From positions 53,014 to 117,013 of the forward strand of contig NW_020653856.1 in the NCBI RefSeq assembly GCF_003589595.1: 64,000 nt of DNA, written 5' to 3'. This DNA is from Hyposmocoma kahamanoa (Eukaryota; Arthropoda; Insecta; Lepidoptera; Cosmopterigidae). Position 1 is the stretch's first letter. The number at the start of each line of letters is the position of its first letter. The position numbers and the translations under genes were made by a program. This document shows, one piece after another, positions 20,410-31,300 of the stretch. The notes under the pieces were generated by a model, which saw nothing but the letters and a program-made list of their open reading frames with translations, ran no database searches and was not told where the DNA came from.

Positions 20410-22365
20410 AGGTTAAAGACAGTTCACATCCTTGGATCACTCCCACAATAAAGAAAATGATGAAGTTACGGGACGAGGCTCACTCTAAGAGTAGACGTAC
20501 TAAATTAGATGCACATAAAAACTTCTATAAAGATTTAAAAAACACTGTCTATTCCGCTATTCAAAGTGAGAAGTTTGCCTACTTTAGTCAACATATCAAT
20601 ACTATCAAAAATCCCCGCACATTGTGGGTAAATATTAAAAAAAAATGTGGCTGATTTTAAGAAAAAAAACTGTATGCTGCCCGTTAATTTACGTAACCCG
20701 AATAATATCAATCAACATTTTCTTGATTTACCTGGTAAAGACGATATCAGCATGTCTCTGTTAAATGATTTTGAATGCAATAGATTTGGTCCCGGAATTT
20801 TAACCTTAAAACCTATTTCCGAAACGATGGTCTTTAATATTATAAAATCGCTTTCCACGAATGCCCAGGGCGACGATGGTATCAATTTAAATATGATCCT
20901 GCTAACGTTACCCCGTACTTTATCAATAATTACAACAATTATAAACAAATCCATTACTACTGGTGTTTTCCCTGAACAATGGAAAATAGCTATTGTAAAA
21001 CCAATACCCAAAAACCAGAATCCTAATAAGTATGAAGATCTTCGACCTATAAGTATTCTCCCACTTCTGTCAAAAATCCTGGAGAGAGTTGTCGGTACAC
21101 AGATAACAGAGTTTGCTGAGACTTATAATATTCTGCCTAAGAAACAGTCTGGTTTCAGAAAATCCCGCAGCACCGCAACTGCTCTCATAGATGTTGTAGA
21201 TAATATCTTAGCCGCACGTGATACTGGAGAAGGATCCTTGCTGGTATTTCTGGACTTTTCACGCGCATTTGACACTATAAATGTTAGGTTGCTCTTGTCT
21301 AAGTTGGCCTTTTATGGTTTCGATAATTTGACACTGAAGTGGTTTGCGAGTTACCTCTCTGGCCGTACCCAATATATCAGTGTTAATAATGAAGACGGTA
21401 CTAATTCCATATTCTCGTCGATGCCTGTTACAAGGGGAATCCCGCAAGGATCAATCCTTGGTCCAGTCCTTTTTATTATGTATAGTGCGGACATTATTAA
21501 ATCTATTGTAAACTGTGATTACCATATATATGCAGACGACATTCAATTATATAAATCATTTAAGCCTAGTTACACAGTAGTGGCCGTAGCCGAATTGAAC
21601 GAAGATTTATGTCGAATAGCCCACTGGTGTGAATCAAATAGTCTGGTTTTAAACTCTAGTAAATCCAAGTTTATGTTATTGGGTACGCGGAGCCAAATAG
21701 ACCGCATTCAGGGTCAGAATCCTCAAGTTTCTGTAAGGGGTGACAACTTGGAACGTGTGTTTGAAGCCCGTAATTTGGGTCTTCTAATGGATGAACGGTT
21801 GCATTTTGAAGGACATGTACTCGAAACTATGCGCAGCTGTTTCTATAGATTAAAGGTACTTTATAAAATCCGCAACTTTCTTAGTGTAGACATGCGAATT
21901 AAGATGTGCGATGCACTAATTCTATCAAAATTAAATTATGCGAGCACAGTAATGGGCGGATGTCTCCTAACCCGGACGAAGAAAGTGATTCAGCGGGTCC
22001 AGAATGCCTGTGCACGTTTCTGTTTCCCTGTTCCCCGTCGATCTCACATTACCCCGTTCTTAAATAAATTCAACCTCATGAACATGGAGGCGCGACGTAA
22101 GTTACATTTTGCAAGTTTGCTTTTCGGAGTAATAAAGAATCGAGAGCCTTCTTACCTCTACGAAAAGCTTACGATTTCTCAACAGAATGTGCGATTTGCA
22201 GTTCGTCTTATGTGTCCTTCCCACCGCACGACTGCCTTTCGTGGCAGTTTCCGATTTGCTGCCACAAAATGTTGGAACGATATACCACCACCAATACGAA
22301 ATTCCAAATCTGTTGCCTCTTTTAAATTAGCCTATATGAAGTTTTTATTATCAACTCAATTATAA
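20410..22365 (+). pseudogene. Reverse transcriptase of Jockey/CR1-like LINE, one frameshift
   Basis: The first part (to about 20640) ends in an A run, where a one-base indel shifts the frame into 20647-22365 (572 codons, open). RT motifs are AQGDDGINL, YEDLRPISILPLLSKILERV, SGFRKSRSTATAL, motif A LVFLDFSRAFDTIN, motif B RGIPQGSILGPVLF and motif C YADD starting at residue 295 of this frame. The C-terminus has NLGLLMDERLHFEGHV, LILSKLNYAS, RVQNACARFCF and CWNDIPPPIRNSKSVASFK. It lacks an endonuclease through truncation. The RT itself has all catalytic residues, but the frameshift and truncation make this a dead copy. Confidence 0.88.
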
Positions 22366-22450
22366 TCTCATTACATAAGGTAGTCGTGCATTGCTTGCAA
22401 AGTTCTTAAAAAGTGATCAGAGCCAATTTGTACAATGTGTTAACACTAAT

Positions 22451-22544
22451 CACCTCACTTACACTACATAATACTCACCTCACTTACACTACGTATACTC
22501 ACCTCACTTACACTACGTATACTCACCTCACTTACACTACATTA
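22451..22544 (+). repeat. 24-bp tandem repeat, four units
   Basis: Units start at 22451, 22476, 22500 and 22524 and share 'cacctcacttacactac'. The middle two are identical 24-mers ending gtatact. They lie in the 3' UTR of the LINE. Confidence 0.9.
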
Positions 22545-22904
22545 TAATCACATTTTTGGTATTTATTTCATTTTTATTATTATGTATCTATGTTAGGATT
22601 AGTTTATGGTTTTGTTTAATATTTTAAGTTTTGATTTATATTTGTAATTAAGTATTATACCTAATCTTTATATTTCTTTTTTGTTTTATTTTATCTTACA
22701 GCCTGCTTGGACGTGGCGCCATCTTTCTTTTTGTTCATTTATGGTGCCACTGAAAACCAGCGTAATGAGGCTTTCTTCAACGTCTCATTACACAAAGCTG
22801 AGTGGTGACCGTTTTGGTAACATATAATGTATGATTGTGTTTGTTTTGTATTATTTATTGTAAAATGTTGCCAAATAAATTATTTTTCTTTCTTTCTATT
22901 TAAT

Positions 22905-24190
22905 CTATTGACGGCGGCAGGCTTAAGGGTAGGCTTACGGGGGGAAAGGTGAGTACTCACACGACCTGGACTCATTGTGGCGACGTGCAGCAGTTGTTCC
23001 CCAACACTGGAGGCGGACAGGCGGGGTAATCCTTACGGAGGGCGGAAAACGAGCAATGTACATGGCCTGGGCACACCTTGGTTACAAATTTCTCGCCCAA
23101 CAATTCCTCTCAACTACTCCTCACCCGGTGGAGGTTCTTCCCGCCTTGTAAGTTCCTCCAGAGAGTGTAGCGTCGGTAGTCGCTCTCGGCGCGTTCCCCG
23201 CGGACGTCGTGTGCGCCGCTTGCGTCGACGCCGGTCATCGGCACTTTCCAATGGCGCTCGTCCGGCCGGCGCGCGGCGCTCTGTGGCGGATCGCGTTGTT
23301 TGTATGATACTATCATTTCAGGGACACGTGCGCTGCCAATGTCGGAGTTAGTTTTTTTTAGTTTTCCGATGATGATTAATGATTAAAGTTGCGGGAATGA
23401 TTTGTTTGCATTTTAGTATTCTGGCCGTATTGAGGACGACGCGTAGAACCTGTCAGAAGCTGGCTTCCCACGGCCCGCCACGCACCGAGGCTCCGAAAAA
23501 TCATATTCCTTCAAATTACAAAGATAAAACTTGTTACCTATGTAGATTCTATAATGCAAATAAGAAAAAAATTCATAACATTTTTTCAAAAGTACCCCTA
23601 AACGGAGGGAAATGGGGTACCAAAGTTTGAATGGGAACGAATGGTGCGATTTGTTTCAGTTTGGTTTGGATATTTACAATTATTTTGCAAATAAACCTGA
23701 ACCACGTTCAGGTTTTTCCCTAATTTAGCCTAATTAGGGCTTCCAAATGTCTTAAAAACATTTTTTTGTAGATGGTCGTGTTAACTACTACTATACTACG
23801 ACAATCGATACAAGTACGTATGTAATTATACAAAATGTATTCCCAATCATTTAAAGTGCGTAAAATAATTTAAAGATGTTAATTTAATCGTATAATTTAA
23901 ACAAGTAAGAACTTGAGTTGTCGACTTCCTAAGCCATACCACATCGTCCGATCGAGTAGGGACGACTCGACCAATAATATTGGCTTTCCAAAGAGAAACG
24001 CTTCGCGGCCGAGAGGTGGTCAATTCGAGTTTCTCATGTTTTGAAAGTGATTGTCTGTGATTGCGTAACTTGTAGGTATACTCGGTGAGTTACTTACTGA
24101 TATTCAAAAATTAATAACAATAATTAAATTTTTATTGAATTGATTTCAATTATTTTTTGTGAAATTACTCCACTAGTTTGTTATAATAAT
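22905..24190. other. No gene assigned; CpG-rich stretch at 22980-23350
   Basis: A 124-codon plus-strand frame (22977-23351) encodes an Arg/Ser-rich sequence with no recognised domain, in a CpG-rich block (23150-23300). The opposite strand is open too, so I treat it as composition-driven. 23380-24190 is AT-rich with nothing recognisable. Confidence 0.4.
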
Positions 24191-24192
24191 TA

Positions 24193-24320
24193 ATACAAAG
24201 ATCGAACACTCAGAAAAAAAAGTGCTTAGTTGGTATAGCGTCTGGCACGGTATGCAAGAAGACGTCGGTTCGAATCCGACCGGATCGAAGGATTTTTTTC
24301 TGAGTGTTCGATCTTTGTAT
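24193..24320 (+). mobile_element. tRNA-like core inside a 28-bp perfect inverted repeat
   Basis: The left arm (24193-24220) and right arm (24293-24320) are exact reverse complements: atacaaagatcgaacactca and its continuation against ...tgagtgttcgatctttgtat. The 72-base centre has a D-arm-like 'tagttggtatagc' and a perfect T arm, stem GTCGG/CCGAC around TTCGAAT. The anticodon arm is poor (C at position 33, mismatched stem). A related left arm plus a different tRNA-like core occurs at 56590-56700. This is best read as a tRNA-derived repeat, not a functional tRNA. Confidence 0.7.
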
Positions 24321-24650
24321 GATTATTAATAATAATTTATTTCCAATCACAATGGTATTGATCGTATGGTAGGTACATACAGAGGTTGAAATGACAACGT
24401 GTTTGACCATTGTGAGAGAGCGGAACCTGTACTAGGATACCCTGTGTTACAGTATTCTGACCCCCACTCTCAGACTCGAACTAGAAATATGTGACATAGG
24501 TGCATTTAATAAATAATAATACTTAACAACAAAAATAATAAAATGAAAAGAAAAGATAACAGAGTTGTTAGAAAGCTAAATCAGTACAATACGTATTTGC
24601 ATGTGGAACACAAATTGTGTGTCTGTATGTGTCGTCTGTGAGTGTGGGAG

Positions 24651-24663
24651 TGCGTGCATGCGC

Positions 24664-24718
<55 letters not shown>
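24651..24718 (+). repeat. (CG)n(TG)n microsatellite, alternating purine-pyrimidine
   Basis: Strict pyrimidine-purine alternation runs for about 68 bases: a CG block from about 24660 to 24678, then TG repeats to about 24717. Such sequence can adopt Z-DNA and is length-unstable. Confidence 0.95.
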
Positions 24719-24719
<1 letters not shown>

Positions 24720-24721
<2 letters not shown>

Positions 24722-25075
24722 GTAAGTGGGTGCAAAAAATAGTAATAGTAAGGAACATTTTATTTTGTTTTCAATTATTTTGTTATAAATTATTTCGGTT
24801 TCCTCATAGGATTTCAGTTGTAAGTGCTTACTGACTGTTAATTTACATTCTTTACGTGTTTTTGAGAAAATGTCAATGGCTCGGTTACTTTATTATACAA
24901 CTGTAGAATAGCTTATAGCCAAGAACAGCTTTTGCGAACGTCGAACGACGAACCTAGTTCAGTTTTGAAAATTATGTCTTTCCATCTTTTTTTGCCAGTT
25001 ATAACGGATCGTACATTGTTTTTGCATGGTTATCTAGTATAGACTTGAGAACAAATAGTTGGCGGACAGTCAGTA
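24720..25075. other. No gene seen
   Basis: AT-rich sequence between the microsatellite and the minus-strand LINE fragment; nothing recognisable. Confidence 0.4.
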
Positions 25076-25078
25076 CTT

Positions 25079-26640
25079 TTATGTCTGTATATATTTGTAC
25101 GTTGAGTATGTATAGCGTTTACACAGCGTTACTGTCAGTACCGCTCGTTGAGCTGTTTCAACATTTATCATGTAACATTTAAACGTACCTTCCCATGCTG
25201 TAATACAGTACGTTACCAATGACTGGTATAGGGCGAGATAGGTCATGTTGAGTAATTTAAACTCAGCAGCGGATCTTATACGCTTAAATTCACAAGTTAG
25301 CCTGCGAATCCGTTTAGTAAGAACTTCAGTATGATGCTTCCACGAAAGTGTCGAATCAATATATAGCCAAGATATTTTATATTTTGCACATGTTCTAGAG
25401 AAACACATGAGCATGTGTCACGATTGATAAATTATATACAAGTATGAGCCTTTACATGTAAGTTAGAAGGTTGAAGGCGTTCTAGCTTTGTAAATGTAAC
25501 GTATTTTGTTTTATTTAAGTTTACATTGAGCAAATTTTGACGTAGCCATTTCATAACTTGACCAAGCTACGTTTCTACTGTACTAGTCAGTTCATCACAC
25601 GATGACCTCTGGAAAACTAGAGTTGTATCGTCAGCGAAAGCAAAAACTTTACCCTTATCCGGCTGAAGATTGCAAAAATTATTTATGTAAATTAAGAATA
25701 AACTTGGACCAAAAACGCTACCTTGTGGCACCCCGTAGTAAATACGTTGAGTATCGCTTACTATATTGTTGATTAGGACTTGTTGTGTTCGATTATTAAA
25801 GTAACTGGCAAATAAATTTAAAGCTGTGCCTCTTAAGCCTATTTTTTCTAGTTTATTTAAGAGTAGTGGCACTGAGACAGTGTCAAAGGCCTTAGCTAGA
25901 TCCAAAAATACTGCTAAGCATTTCTTTTTTGTTTTAATTGCGTAACTTTATATGCAACTAGGTCATTTACTGCATGTTCAGTAGACTTTCTGAAACTAAA
26001 ACCGTATTGATTGTTAGAGATAATATTGTATTTATTTAAATAATTCCTTAGCTTCTTATTTACTAAACCTTGTACAGCGAAGGTAAAATAGATATGGGTC
26101 TGTAGTTAGTGACACTGTTTTTGTTCCCAGCTTTAAAAATAGGTTTGATGGACGCAGTTTTGAAGCAGTCAGGAAATATACATTCTATGAAACTCCTATT
26201 GCATGAATGCGTAATTGGGGGTACATGGATATAAGAAGCCATTTTTAGGACTTTTGTAGGTATGCCATCAAAGCCTGTAGCCGGACTACTTCTGAGTTCT
26301 ATAATGGTACTATGAACTTTTTGAAAATCAGTCTCAGTCAGAAAAAAAGAGTTGAAACCGATTCATTTGAGTTGAGGGGAGTATCTTTCATGATCTTTTC
26401 AGCAAGATTTTTTTTCTTATATTAGCAAAATAATCATTAGCTCTATTAATTGATTAATAAAGATTTTCTGTGAGATACAGAAGTTCACTAGTATTGTTAG
26501 TCTTTGAACCTAGCTTAGCAACATTTCAGATTACATGCCACATCTGTTTGGTATTATTTCTAGCTTTTAATAATAAAGTCTTATTATATTCACTTTCTTA
26601 TTTGTATTAATAAACGGAGGTTTAGTTGTTTGGTTTCTTT
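25079..26640 (-). pseudogene. Jockey-like LINE reverse transcriptase, decayed and truncated
   Basis: Read from 26640 downward on the minus strand: SSPATGFDGIPTKVLKMA, then KPIFKAGNKNSVTNYRPISI, NNQYGFSFRKSTEHAVNDL, motif A FLDLAKAFDTVSVPLL, motif B GVPQGSVFGPSLFLIYIN, and FADD in place of YADD. The C-terminal part runs LNVNLNKTKYVTFTKL to DSTLSWKHHTEVLTKRI and LALYQSLVTYCITAWEG. Frame changes occur near 26060, 25920, 25560 and 25420. The 3' end is missing before 25079 and no 5' endonuclease is seen. It resembles the element at 57.2-60.4 kb. Confidence 0.8.
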
Positions 26641-27290
26641 TATCAACGCTAACGCTAAAAATGGTAGTGTAGTGATCTGTTAGTGTCGTATGTATGAAGG
26701 TGGTTCTTTGACATCGGCAGTAATTAAGTCACTGACATACGCCACGACTCCCTCGTTTTGTGTATTGCAATTCAAAGTATAATAACACTTAATATACGAA
26801 TACGAACAGACGAATCAATTATACGAATATTTGTTAGTAAATTTTGCTTCTGTGCGATCAACACCCAATAGTGTTTTGCAAAGAATGTTTATAAAATATA
26901 AGAACTATTACATAACGATTGCTCGTTATTACAAGTATAATACCAATAAACGTGACATTTATATTTAATGAACTAAATATAAAATGCATTGTTTAATGTA
27001 TTGCCCACTAAGTTACTCAAGCGATAAATAATTTTATACGTAATGTTGAACTATTTCATTTACATCCGTATTCCTTACATTTGCAATAAAAATGTACAAA
27101 AAACAGCTATTTAGAAATAATAAGTCTGCAGTTCAAATGCCGGTTTCCCGCAGGCCGTGATTTCAAAGGCCGCCCGCGCCGATTTGAACGGGCAAGCTCG
27201 CGCACGGGCACGCCAGGGCGGCCTCGGGTCAACGCGTGGTGGGAAGAACCTCGTTCAATTTGAATGATAAGTATTTGTAAAGTAAACTAC
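26641..27290. other. No gene seen; short GC-rich patch
   Basis: AT-rich DNA, then a GC-rich patch at 27150-27240. No frame or repeat is recognised. Confidence 0.4.
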
Positions 27291-27295
27291 GTATG

Positions 27296-27389
27296 TTCAT
27301 CAACATCATTTCGGCCAAAAGATGTCCACTGCTGAATATAGGCCTCTCCCAAAGAATGCCACAACGATCTGTCCTGCGCCGCCGTGTGT
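27296..27389 (-). mobile_element. 3'-terminal fragment of an RTE-like LINE
   Basis: The minus strand encodes AAQDRSLWHSLGEAYIQQW, then TSFG and RNDVDE. This is the conserved extreme C-terminus of RTE-type ORFs, known in Lepidoptera from the DNA phrase 'cactgctgaatataggcctc', which is present on the plus strand at 27330-27349. Only the last 90 bases or so remain. Confidence 0.72.
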
Positions 27390-27425
27390 AGAGTGTGTAC
27401 GAAGTACCAACTATAGACAGTAGTT

Positions 27426-28138
27426 TTATTTTCTTTTGTTTTTCTTTTTTCTTTGGATTATTTCAGTGGAGGCCACATCCCACATGTCGGTGATCTCGTG
27501 CGCCAGGTCGAGATACTTCCGGCGTTTCTCGGTTTCAGCTTTCACGAGACCCTCGTCATGCGGGATGGTGACATCCACAAGAAATACTCTCGACTGCGAC
27601 CGATCCAATATCACAATATCAGGTTTATTCGCAAGAAGTAAGTAAGTCCTGTCCGTGATAATGGATCGATCCCAATAGATTTCGGTGCGGTCATCTTCGA
27701 GTATTGGATCCGGTGAATACTTGTAATATGGCAACCTCTGTTGCACTAGTCCGTACTTCAGAGCGAGCTTTTGGTGTAATATTTTGGCTGCCTGGTTGTG
27801 TCTGTGCAAGTACTCAGTGTTAGCAAGAGCGGAACAACCGGAAACAATATGCCTAAGTGACTCTCCGGGACGGCCCCATGCCCGACAAATGTCTACTATG
27901 CCGTCCCCGAAACGCAGCCAATGTAGGGAGGCTTTACGGTCCATAAAATGCTCATGGAGTACCTTGAAGAACCTCCCATGGAGCTCTTTCTCTTTCCATA
28001 CGGACTCGCGGTCAGAGGTGGTAAACACCACCGGGTGTAGCCATTCCTCGTTGGCCAACGATAAGGGAGTTAGCCCTTTATCACATGTGACAACCTCCCC
28101 ACGAATTACGTCATCCGTCATCGTCAAAAAGTAGTTTC
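27426..28138 (-). pseudogene. C-terminal zinc-finger and restriction-like endonuclease region of a LINE
   Basis: A 233-codon open frame without a proper gene start is truncated at about 28140. It carries a CCHC-like module (C81-x2-W84, H93, C98; ICRAWGRPGESLRHIVSGC) in which the second Cys is Trp, then YLHRHN. A PD-x14-D motif (P169 D170 ... D185: NKPDIVILDRSQ...FLVDV) is followed by ETEKRRKYLDLA, as in PD-(D/E)XK nucleases at the C-terminus of R2/R4/NeSL/Utopia-type LINEs. In such elements this domain cleaves the target DNA. The reverse transcriptase is absent here. The family is inferred from motif order. Confidence 0.6.
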
Positions 28139-28160
28139 TAAGATTGCATATCTCTATTGT

Positions 28161-28255
28161 TGTTGGAATAATATCAAAATATCCTGTGCCTGCTGCTCTA
28201 TAGTCTATGACTTAAGAAATAAAAGTTTTTAGTCTGTGCTTAACGCGGTGTTTCA
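28161..28255 (+). repeat. 5' LTR of Copia element
   Basis: 95 bp, TG...CA ends, with an aataaa signal about two thirds along ('aagaaataaaagt'). It is identical to the 3' LTR except for 'gctgctc' against 'gctgttc'. Confidence 0.95.
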
Positions 28256-28258
28256 TTA

Positions 28259-28268
28259 GGTTATGGGC
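28259..28268 (+). other. Primer-binding site, tRNA-iMet anticodon-arm type
   Basis: 'ggttatgggc' lies three bases after the 5' LTR. It is complementary to the CCCAUAACC region of initiator tRNA-Met, the internal primer site used by Copia-type elements via a half-tRNA. Confidence 0.75.
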
Positions 28269-28318
28269 AAATTTTTTTCCGCTTTTATTATAGTATCTTG
28301 TGCGAATTTTATTAAAAA

Positions 28319-31300
28319 ATGTCAGTTAACATGCTCGCAAATGTCCCGAAACTGCGTGGACGTGATAATTATGACGAGTGGGCGTTCGCGGCTGAAAATT
28401 ATCTCATCATAGAAGGCTTGGAGTAAAGTATCAAGCAAGAGAAAAATGGCGGCGCAGGTGCCACGCTGAATGCAGAAGATGCGAAAACTAAAGCCAGACT
28501 CATCATGACAATAGATCCATCATTATATGTCATATCAAGGGTGTGAATTCCACCAAGGAATTATGGACTAAATTAAAGCAGATGTTCGACGATTCGGGGT
28601 TCACAAGGCGAATAAGTTTGCTTCGCAATCTAATATCAATTAGATTAGAGAATTGTGAATCTATTACTTCGTACGTTACTCAAGTAATTGAAACATCACA
28701 GAAATTGAGTGGAACAGGTTTTAATATCAATGATGAATGGACAGGATCGTTGCTTTTAGCCGGATTGCCAGAAAAATATGCTCCAATGATCATGGCCATT
28801 GAACATTCAGGAATAGATATCTCGGCAGATTCCATAAAAACAAAATTGTTGGATATGGAAATTGGTGACACGGGTGTAGAAAGTGCGTTTGCAAAGAGTT
28901 GGAAGAAAAACAGTGGAACTCGGGGATTAAAAACGCATCACGCTCAAAATTTCTGAACGAAAGTGGAATGCCAAACGTCAAAACAACAAAAGCGATCAAA
29001 ATTTTATAATTGCAAGCAAATTGGTCATTTTAGTACTAAATGTCCATATAATATGAGCAAGAGTAAGATAACAACAAACGCATTTAGTGCAGTATTTTTA
29101 AATGGATCATTCAATAAAAGTGATTGGTATGTAGACTCCGGTGCAAGTTTCCACATGACAGCAAGTGAAGACTTATTAGAAAATGTATCGAATCAGCCAA
29201 TAATCAAAAGTATCTTGGTTGCTAATAATAATCGACTTTCAGTAGTGAGTTGTGGTGATGTACAAATGAAGACATGCCATCAAAACAAGTATTCCGACAT
29301 AACTGTCAAAGATGTGTTGTATGTGCCGAGTTTAGCTACCAATTTACTATCTGTAAGTCAGTTAGTAAACAAGGGCAACAGATTGTCCTTTAAGACCAAT
29401 GTATGTTATATTTACAACCAATGCAATCAACTTGTAGCCACAGCAACAATGGTAAATGGCATTTACAAATTAAATTTAAGAAGAGAGTCACAACTGTTGG
29501 CAGCAGTGCCAGTGGTCAGTGATAAGACCTGGCACAGAAGAATGGCACATATCAATAGTACAGCTTTAAATAAAATGAAAAGTGGAGCAGTTGACGGCGT
29601 TCATTTTCCAAACAAAAGTGAAATTGACATGTCAAAATATGTAGTTTGTTGCGAAGGAAAATCATCAAGATTACCTTTTTCACACTCAGGTACGAGAAGC
29701 TCTGAAATTTTAGATATTGTTCACACTGATATTTGTGGGCCAATGGAAACTCTATCCATCGGTCATTCTAGATATTTTATGCTCTTAGTAGACGACTACA
29801 GTCGCATGGCATTTGTGTATTTTTTAAAAGGCAAAGATGAAGCCTTTGAATGTTTTAAAGAGTTCAAGAATATGGTGGAAAACCAGAAAAACAAAAAGAT
29901 AAAAATATTGAGGTCCGATAACGGCAAGGAATTCTGTAACAACTCATTTGATAAGTTCCTAAAGGATAATGGCATAATACACCAAAAAACAAACCCATAT
30001 ACACCGGAACAAAACGGTATGTGTGAAAGGCTCTATAGAACTATTGTAGAAAAGGCAAGATGATTACTTTACGATGCAAATTTGAAGAAAAGATTTTGGG
30101 CAGAAGCTATAAATACAGCAGTATACTTGAGGAACCGTTTCCTTGCCTCAGGCTTGAATGACAGGACTCCTTTTGAAATGTGGAATGGGCAGAAACCAAA
30201 TTTAGAACATGTACGAATTTTTGGAAGCAAAGTGATGGTCCATGTTCCCAAAGAGAAACGTCTTAAATGGGATAAAAAGGCAACAGAACATATTCTCGTA
30301 GGATATGCAGATAATGTTAAAGGATACCGAGTGTATGACCCGAATAATGATAAAATTAATACAAGCAGGAATGTAGTAATAATAGAAGAGGCAAATGAAA
30401 ACAATATTAAAAATAATGACGCAATAATTTACTTACAAAATATCGAGAAGAAACAAAACACAGAGAATAAAAATGAAAACATAGTTTCAGTAGCGGATAT
30501 CAAAGAAAACACAAATGAAAGTTCCGAAGACAATGATATATTTCTCGATGTGTATGATGACCCCGGAACACCTGAAATTAATGAAACTGAAATGGAAATC
30601 CAAGAATTAGAAGTTAAATCCAAAAAGGAAGAACTCATAAAGAGGGATATGCCAAAAAGAATGATACGCAAACCAGAACGATATGGTTATTCTAACATAT
30701 GTGCGGCGAATGATTTCACAGAAGATGATTTCTATACTTTTGAAGAAGCAATGAATGGCCCGGAAAAAGAAAATTGGAAAAAAGCAATGGAGGAAGAACT
30801 ACAATCCTTTGAAGATAACTGTGCTTGGGAACCAGTTGACTCTTCTAAAAGTGATAATTTAGTAAAATGTAAGTGGGTATTCAAAAAGAAGTATGATGTA
30901 GAAGGTAAAGTGCGCTATCGAGCTAGATTAGCTGCAAAAGGATATTCCCAAGTTGCTGGTGTTGAATATGAAGAGACTTTCTCTCCGGTAGTTAGACATT
31001 CTACATTAAGACTTTTATTTGCTTTAACAGTCCAATTAAAATTACATACAACACACTTGGATGTGACCACTGCTTTTCTTAACGGTTTTTTGAAAGAAGA
31101 GATATACATGGCCAAGTCAGAAGGTTATTTTTGTGAAGATTCTGAAAATAAAATCTTATTATTAAAAAAGGCAATTTATGGTCTAAAGCAGTCGTCACGT
31201 GCGTGGTACGACAGAGTTGATATATGCTTGAGTAACTTAGGTTTTAAAAAATCAGATTTAGAACCTTGTTTATATACAAAAATAAATAAGAATGTCAAAG

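Larger units (their letters stand above)
20356..22900 (+). mobile_element. Jockey/CR1-like LINE, 5'-truncated, with 3' UTR
   Basis: Coding similarity begins near 20360-20420 (SSHPWITPTIKKMMKLRDEA), past where the endonuclease would be, so the element is 5'-truncated. ORF2 ends at 22365. A roughly 530-base 3' UTR contains a 24-bp tandem repeat, an AATAAA at about 22875 and a (tttc)n end near 22885-22899. Its tail differs from the stem-loop type at 14.2 and 44.1 kb. Confidence 0.8.

Noticed and set aside
22451..22544. A CRISPR-like array
   Set aside because: Units are contiguous tandem copies without spacers, in a eukaryotic LINE 3' UTR.
22977..23351. Arg/Ser-rich 124-residue protein
   Set aside because: CpG-rich composition opens both strands, with no domain and no splice or codon evidence.
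24221..24292. A functional tRNA gene
   Set aside because: The anticodon arm is mismatched and position 33 is C; the segment is enclosed by repeat arms.
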